Source: Sesamia nonagrioides (lineage: Eukaryota > Arthropoda > Insecta > Lepidoptera > Noctuidae). From it: DNA of 64,000 bases. Each line of letters opens with the position of its first letter. Position 1 is the stretch's first letter. Shown in pieces: positions 58,001 through 64,000 of the stretch. The notes beneath the pieces are model-generated. The model had not been told where the DNA came from, did not search any database, and was given only the letters and a program-made list of their open reading frames with translations. The translations under genes and the position numbers were made by a program. The stretch covers positions 248,001-312,000 of the forward strand of contig JADWQK010001561.1 of NCBI GenBank assembly GCA_017933935.1. Direction: 5' to 3'.

Positions 58001-58237
58001 TCCATACTAATATTATAAATGCGAAAGTAACTCTGTCTGTCTGTCTGTCTGTCTGTTACGCTTTCCCGCTTAAACCTCTGACCCGAATTTGATGAAATTT
58101 GGCACAGACAATCTTTAGACCCCGAGAAAGAACATAGGCTACCTTTTATCCCGGAAAAATTTGATGTTCCCGAGGGAAACCTAAAAAGCGCGATATAACC
58201 GAACTCCACGCGGGCGAAGCCGCGGGCGGAAAGCTAG
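58001..58237 (+). mobile_element. Non-autonomous Helitron, short form
   Basis: TCCATACTAATATTATAAAT to GCGGGCGGAAAGCTAG with A/T flanks, 237 bp, single 3' half as in 25172-25395. Confidence 0.78.
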
Positions 58238-58705
58238 TAGAATATAAAGTAAATAGATACCCGTAACTTATGTGACATACATTAAAGAACACATTTCGTG
58301 ATTACTACTCACTACGGACTTTAAAGTGATTGTTTAGCGTCTTCTATTCCGTGTTCATTTCAAAGCATTTCTGTGTCGAATGTCACAATGCAATCATACA
58401 TATAAATCCTGTAAGTGAAAAAGTTTTGTGAATTCATTTATTTTTGCAAGTCAATCCCAGGAAGGATGGAATTCAAATCATATCGCTGTCAGAAATTTTA
58501 TTTGTCTTTTTTTCAAAAGTTGTCGTCTGAGATGGAATTGGGTATCTAATAAAATGGAAATCTTAAGGCAATAAATCTTTCATATTTTGAATTTAATCTA
58601 ACTTAAGAACAAACATGAATAAACCATGGTTATCCACTTTCTCATTCAGCTATTCCATAATTTATTTATATTTATGATTTATTTATTTATATTATATAGA
58701 ATAGG
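58238..58705. other. AT-rich stretch, nothing recognised
   Basis: No supported gene or repeat. Confidence 0.4.
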
Positions 58706-58965
58706 TATTTACTATAATACATACTATAATTTTAAAGAAATACATATCGCCCATCTAGTAATAACTGAAATCATTACATATCCTTAATATTTACTATAAA
58801 TACATACTATAATTTTAAAGAAATGCATATCGCCCATCTAGTAATAACTGGAATCATTACATATCCTCAATATTTACTATAAATACATACTATAATTTTA
58901 AAGAAATACATATCGAGCAACTAGTAGGGAATAACTGAAATCATTACATATCCTTAATATTTAGT
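58706..58965 (+). repeat. Tandem repeat, three copies of ~83 bp
   Basis: TATTTACTATAAATACATAC to TCATTACATATCCTTAA occurs at 58706, 58788 and 58871 with a few substitutions; the third copy has a short insertion (AGGG). AT-rich, non-coding. Confidence 0.85.
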
Positions 58966-60573
58966 AGCGTCTATACTAGAACCTCGAACCTGATGAACAC
59001 CGCATTTGATTACTACTATAGACTTGAATCTGTAAAAAATCCGTAAAACAGTAATTCATAAATTAATTTAAACATTTATAAAATCTTTGATTCCTGTTAA
59101 GTATCATAAAATATGAAAAACGCAGATGTGCCGATACACTAGATCGATGATCGAGATGTGTCGATATTACTAGGTGAGTGATATGTAATCCTATAGAAAT
59201 TTGTCCTATATAATAATGAGTTAAAAAGAAGAAAGATCCAAAACCAATTGTGTAGAATAATTTTTCTATTAACTCGTTATTATAAAGGTCAAATTTTGTT
59301 TAAGCAACCTGCGTAGCAATAAGGGCGAACCAAAAAGCGAGAATTAATGAGGAAGCCGCAAAATTAAAGATTTTTTTTTACTTTCAACCGTTAGAAACGA
59401 GGCCTATTCATCCTTTACTCGTCTGAAAGGGTCACGCTTATAAAAAGAAAATTAAAGACCAGGCGCTCATAATGCGATTGTTGCTTCTATTCAACTTCAT
59501 TCAAACGAAATATTAAAACTACATCAAGTGAGAGGAAATGCAAAAGATTTTTTATGCAAATTACATCCTGAGTTATAGCTGCAAATCCCGAAGAGAATGC
59601 GGGCTTTAGAGATTCTGAAATTAAATCATTTGTTTCACATGGAACGAAGACAAAAAGCGATTTAGCGGCCGCGCAAATAGGGCAAGCTTTGTAATCACTT
59701 TTAAAATTTGTACTTTTAGTACGCCTGAGATGAAAAATTTCGGGCATTGAATTATGAAGTAATAAATGTGAGCATACTAACATTTTAAATTATATTTTTG
59801 ACAGAAAACAAGAAGTTTGAAGTAAATCTAAAGTTAACTATCTTAATTCTGATTCCAACTGTCATTTTCAGTTATTTACCAGTTGTTTTGGGTGGACAGA
59901 AGCCAAAAGTCTGACAACTGGTAATTGGATCGTGGTGGTCAGATTCCCGGTTCATTTAAATTATTAAATTTTAGCTACATCCAGTTAGACTGGTTGCAGA
60001 CTCCAACATTTTTAAAAAAAGGCTAGATAGGTGTATCTGATATTTACGTCATGTAAATGAACATTAATTTGTGTTCTATTCAGACTTACGTCATCTCCCC
60101 ATTTTATTAAGAAATGCCAGTCTCTTTCTCATTCATGCAAATGGCTCTTAACTTTCTTTAACAAACATTTCTGGTATAATAACTCAATTTCCTGGACTCG
60201 TCCCGGTTGAATACCGGTGTCAAGTTGTGTGACCTATTTCAACCAAATTTACGTATCATACGCCACGTCAAGTTTCCAAAGAAAGGCAGGTCAATTGAGC
60301 GCAACGGTAGTGCGGAAGCCGATCGACCTATCGATGCGACTGTTCCTATCAGCGCCGCTGGTAACCGCCTGACTTAGATTATATATTTAAACTTCCTCAA
60401 CATACGACTCAATTTTGCTTGTTGAGGAACACGTTTTTTTTTGGTAACGTGTTATACTTGACCGCATTTCAGATAATGGCCAGTGTGACACGAGGAGCAC
60501 TAACATGATTTCAGGAAACGTGTTCAATTTGGTTTTGCTACATAATTTTTTATCTTTATACAAATGTGCGAAG
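58966..60573. other. No supported gene
   Basis: A 98-codon minus-strand frame at 59487-59783 has no recognised domain. TTATTATATAGGAC-like inverted pieces near 59205-59290 (ATTATAATGAGTTAA / AACTCGTTATTATAA) suggest a small decayed inverted repeat. Confidence 0.35.
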
Positions 60574-60712
60574 GACTGAATCAATTTGCCAGCGGCCGTG
60601 TTTCTGTCTGACTACAATTTAAGTGTCTTCAAGGCTAGAGTGATTAGGCTCTTAATAGATTAGCGCAGTTTAGCATCAACGATTGCATCACTGCTTAACA
60701 ACAGGCGGGATC
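60574..60712 (+). repeat. CR1/Jockey-type LINE tail
   Basis: CTGAATCAATTTGCCAGCGG, ACTACAATTTAAGTGTCTTC and CATCAACGATTGCATCACTG; the last codons plus tail, truncated at CGGGATCTTG. Confidence 0.6.
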
Positions 60713-60870
60713 TTGCTCGAGCAAAAAACCAGAGACAAAACCTGCTTAAAACATGATACTATTAGTTACAATCTTGGATGATTATTCAATATTGTCACGT
60801 TTAGGAACTTTAGTTGCAAAAACCAAGATATAATGTAAGTTTCCAACAAGCTTAATCTCTGACGAGGGAA

Positions 60871-61372
60871 CATTTTTTTTTTTTATAACTTATAAACCGT
60901 TAGCGCAATCCTGCCTGATGGTAAGCAGTGACGCAATCGTTGATGGTAAAGCGCACTAGTTTATTAAGAGCCTAATCACTCTAGCCTTGAAGACACTCAA
61001 ATTGTAGTCCGACGGATACACCGCCGCTGGCAAATTGTTCCAGTCCCTCGATGTACGCGGTATAAAGGAGGAGGCGAAACGCTTCGTCCGGATCGTAGTG
61101 GTGTTAACAACGTAAGGGTGGAAACCAGCCGTACGACGGGTCGTCCGCTAGTGGAACGGAGAAGGGGGAATTAAATCATGCAATTGCCCCGCACACTCCC
61201 CGAAATGCATCCTATAGAACACCGAAAGGCTGGCTACTCTACGCCTGTGCTCTAGGCTTTGGAGACCAACTCGAGTTAGATCAGGGTCACAAATCAACCT
61301 CCATGCACGTCTCTCCACTGAATCCAAAGTGGCCAGGTGACACTTGGCAGCACCAGCCAAAATGTGGCTGCA
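60871..61372 (-). pseudogene. CR1/Jockey-type LINE, 3' fragment
   Basis: On the minus strand it encodes AGAAKCHLATLDSVERRAWR, DPDLTRVGLQSLEHRRRVAS and LSVFYRMHFGECAGQLHDLI and ends in the shared tail and a T-run at 60871-60885. It starts abruptly at ~61372, so it is 5'-truncated. Confidence 0.7.
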
Positions 61373-61872
61373 GTACTTAGCTAGTCTTCACATGATTTCA
61401 AAAGTTTTAGTTGAAGATGTGATAACAGCTAATGCAGATGACATGTATCGAATTGATATGATCTGTATTGAAAAGAGCTATGTTTCGTCTACTTATTTCA
61501 GAAAGATGCTCAGACTTGAGATCAAGGTTCTATAATATTTTAACTACTTTTGTTGTTTATGTTTGTCATTCGCTATGATAACGTGTGCTGACAGTTTTAT
61601 TATATCTATCAATGAAGCCGCAACATTCAATCTATTTTGAACACGCTTCCAAATTAAGCTCATGTTATAAAGAAATACAAGGCAACAGAGATCTAGTGCA
61701 ATAATGAAAAAGAGGTTAAAACGTTTTTGAGTTAGCTTAGTGTCGTGTTAATAAACCTGAACTGCAGTAATGTCTACTTATTAACAAAGAAGAAATGAAT
61801 CAAGTGTTCCTTCAACAAAGAGAATAAGAAAGAGGTTGTAGAACAATGTACCACATGACATTGTACTATAAG

Positions 61873-62079
61873 AGCGGTTTTGCACTACGTCTGAACCAAA
61901 TCCAAGAAACTACGGATGATGATGGGGGTTGCGCACTATATCCGAACTCGGTCCGTTCGAATTTAGAACATTCCTATTCCTTACGAATTCAAGATCTGAG
62001 TTCAATCCAAATTAGGATCCGATTGATCTCGGATTGATCTTGAATTCGGATACGGATCAGAGCTAGTGCGAAACTGCTG
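61873..62079. mobile_element. MITE with ~22-bp terminal inverted repeats
   Basis: AGCGGTTTTGCACTACGTCT at the left and AGCAGTTTCGCACTAGCTCT (minus strand) at the right are imperfect inverted copies. The inside has TCGGTC/ATCCGA-type internal inverted pieces and no supported ORF. Confidence 0.5.
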
Positions 62080-62094
62080 TAAGTCATATTTAAA

Positions 62095-62275
62095 CTTATT
62101 AGGTACCTAATACGGAACTCTCTCCAAGGAAGCGGGCAGCAGCGCTTCTCCTGTGGAATATCAAATTACTGCGATCCCCAACCCACCAAGCGTGGGGATT
62201 ATGGTTAACCCCACCGATGCCTTGAGGGTGGCATTTGTCCAGCAGTGAACCTCTATAAGTTGAAGAAGAAGGTAA
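62095..62275 (+). repeat. RTE-type LINE 3' fragment
   Basis: GCGGGCAGCAGCGCTTCTCC, GTGGGGATTATGGTTAACCC and GGCATTTGTCCAGCAGTGAA, ending GTTGAAGAAGAAG, is an RTE-like 3' end in the plus orientation. Confidence 0.5.
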
Positions 62276-62949
62276 TACGGCATATGTTTTGTGTGAATGA
62301 AGTAGCACCTATTATGACACTTTGTTCACAAACATAATTTCTATAGAGTTATTATATAAGTTTAGTTATTCGCTTTCAGAATACAAGTAAACGGAAAAAT
62401 TCCATCAAAACAAACAAACACCCTCAGACAAATATTCCACCATAATATCATCAAGGTTCCCCACTATCAATTTTATGTTATCTTTCCTACTAATCCCTCT
62501 TTTACCATGTATTACGTACATAATTTAAATACTTGTTCTCCTCATTGCTTTAATTTTTCAAAGGGGTTCTAAGTTTCCCAACGAACTTATAAGGTTTCTT
62601 CGTAACTCATCCTAGCATTCCCTTCTCCCGAGATATTCCAATCACGTATGATCTTCAATTACTTTCTTCACGGTCGAGTGATCGGGGGCTTTGTTGTGGC
62701 TTATTAGGAAGAGAGGGAAAACAGTCATTAGTATACCAACAAAACTTCTACATATTTAGAACGGATAAAGAAGAGTTTTTCCAATTGAAAATTATGCAGC
62801 CTTGTGTGAACTGTGGGGAAATTGGAAAATAAATTGGTTTGTTACTCTCTGCTGGAGATTAAGTTTAGGTACCACGAAATATTGTGTATCTGATTTCGAA
62901 GTTTAGTTTTGCTAAGAGGATTTGGGTTGTTAGTGTGAATATTGAAATT

Positions 62950-64000
62950 GTGGTTTTTTTTTTTTTTTTTACAAATTATAAACCAGCGCTTGACCGCAAT
63001 CCTGCCTGATGGTAAGCAGTGACGCAATCGTTGATGGTAAAGCGCACTAGTTTATTAAGAGCCTATTCACTCTAGCCTTGAAGACACTCAAATTGTAGTC
63101 CGACGGAAACACCGCCGCGGGCAAATTGTTCCAGTCCCTCGATGTACGCGGTATAAAGGAGGAGGCGAAACGCTTCGTCCGGATCGTAGTGGTGTTAACA
63201 ACGTAAGGGTGGAAACCAGCCGTACGACGGGTCGTCCGCTGGTGGAACGGAGATGGGGGAATTAAATCATGCAATTCCCTCGCACACTCCCCGAAATGCA
63301 TCCTATAGAACACCGAAAGGCTGGCTACTCTACGCCTGTGCTCTAGGCTTTGGAGACCAACTCGAGTTAGATCAGGGTCACCAATCAGCCTCTTTGCACG
63401 TCTCTCCACTGAATCCAAGTGGCCAGGTGACACTTGGCAGCACCAGCCCAAATGTGGCTGCAGTACTCCACACACGAACGGACCTGTGCTTTGTATAACA
63501 TTAGAAGCTGCCCAGGTGTGAAGTACTGCCGGACCTTTGCGATAACGCCAAGTTTCCTGGCAGCCACCTTGGCCTTGGACTCAATGAACCGCCCAAAGTT
63601 AAGGTTCGAGGAAATCTCAACTCCCAAAAGCTGAAGGCGGTCGGAACACTCCAAGGACACATTCCGAAAAGTAGGGGCCAAGGTGAACGGGCTCCTTTTG
63701 GCGGTGAAAAGACACGCCTGTGTTTTGGCGGCATTGAATGCTACAAGATTGGCATTGCCCCATTCGGAGACTGCCTGCAGTGCAACACTCGTTCGCTCAA
63801 CCATGGCCTCTCTTTCGGACCGGATTGATTCCCTACTAGCCCGAGCATCCGGCAGGTATCTCTCTACAACTGTGCTGTCATCTGCATACCCATAGATACC
63901 GGGCATCAGCAGATCGTTAATATGCAGCAGAAACAGAGTTGCAGAGAGAACAGACCCCTGAGGAACACCGGCATTAGTTGACATGGGCTCAGAAGAGCAT
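62950..64000 (-). pseudogene. CR1/Jockey-type LINE, RT 3' half, cut by window edge
   Basis: The minus strand encodes MSTNAGVPQGSVLSATLFLL, GIYGYADDSTVVERYLPDAR (YADD motif), LLGVEISSNLNFGRFIESKA and YFTPGQLLMLYKAQVRSCVE up to GAAKCHLA. There one base is missing (CCAAGT for CCAAAGT near 63418) and the protein continues in another frame as DSVERRAKRLIGDPDLTRVG to NRLLIN. The tail and a T-run at 62953-62970 mark the 3' end. The upstream part lies beyond 64000. It is a closer relative of 32012-33174 than of the R1-clade copy. Confidence 0.8.

Noticed and set aside
59487..59783. 98-codon minus-strand frame as a host gene
   Set aside because: No domain, no splice context and composition like the surrounding AT-rich sequence.

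Overview
The window looks like a piece of a lepidopteran (moth or butterfly) nuclear genome. It is AT-rich and dense in transposons. It carries many lepidopteran-style Helitrons (TC...CTAG ends, 5' end TCTATACTAATATTATAAAG), tRNA-derived SINEs with (ATG)n-type tails, R1-, RTE- and CR1/Jockey-type LINEs, a BEL/Pao LTR element and MITEs. The one host gene has GT-AG introns of up to 17.6 kb. I see no tRNA, rRNA or bacterial-type operon.

Host gene: a single minus-strand gene of 11 coding exons runs from 56857 down to 18043. Joined at good splice sites, the exons give exactly 720 codons including the stop, so 719 residues. The product is an angiotensin-converting-enzyme (M2 family) homologue with a signal peptide, an acidic low-complexity stalk, one C-terminal transmembrane helix and a short basic tail. 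The zinc/catalytic motif HHEMGH of active ACE reads HEAVMK here, and other active-site residues are also changed, so it should be a catalytically dead, membrane-anchored ACE-like protein (compare Drosophila Ance-3 and nematode ACN-1). Most of the rest of 17-57 kb is its introns, filled with transposons.

Layout. 0-5.1 kb: MITEs, SINEs and LINE tails. 5.1-16 kb: a BEL/Pao LTR retrotransposon on the minus strand, with near-identical 487-bp LTRs, a 5-bp target duplication, PBS, PPT, a gag ORF and the last codons of pol. Nearly all of pol is gone; in its place are a 22-bp satellite array (about 46 units) and an apparently intact 6.2-kb autonomous Helitron with a 1565-aa Rep/helicase ORF. 16-17.7 kb: RTE fragment and likely 3' flank of the ACE-like gene. 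18-21 kb: its seven 3'-terminal coding exons. 21-38.6 kb (intron 4): non-autonomous Helitrons, SINEs, LINE fragments, a mariner remnant with a nested SINE, and a 2.4-kb element with about 570-bp inverted repeats flanking a two-exon gene of unknown function. 38.7 kb: exon 4. 41-46 kb (intron 3): an R1-clade LINE with intact ORF2 and broken ORF1. 49-57 kb: exons 3, 2 and 1 among LINE tails, a local duplication and MITEs. 57-64 kb: upstream flank with Helitrons, a three-copy tandem repeat and CR1/Jockey-type LINE copies, the last cut by the window edge.

The points most worth following up are the ACE-like pseudoenzyme, the BEL/satellite/Helitron composite, and the long-inverted-repeat element with its uncharacterised spliced gene.
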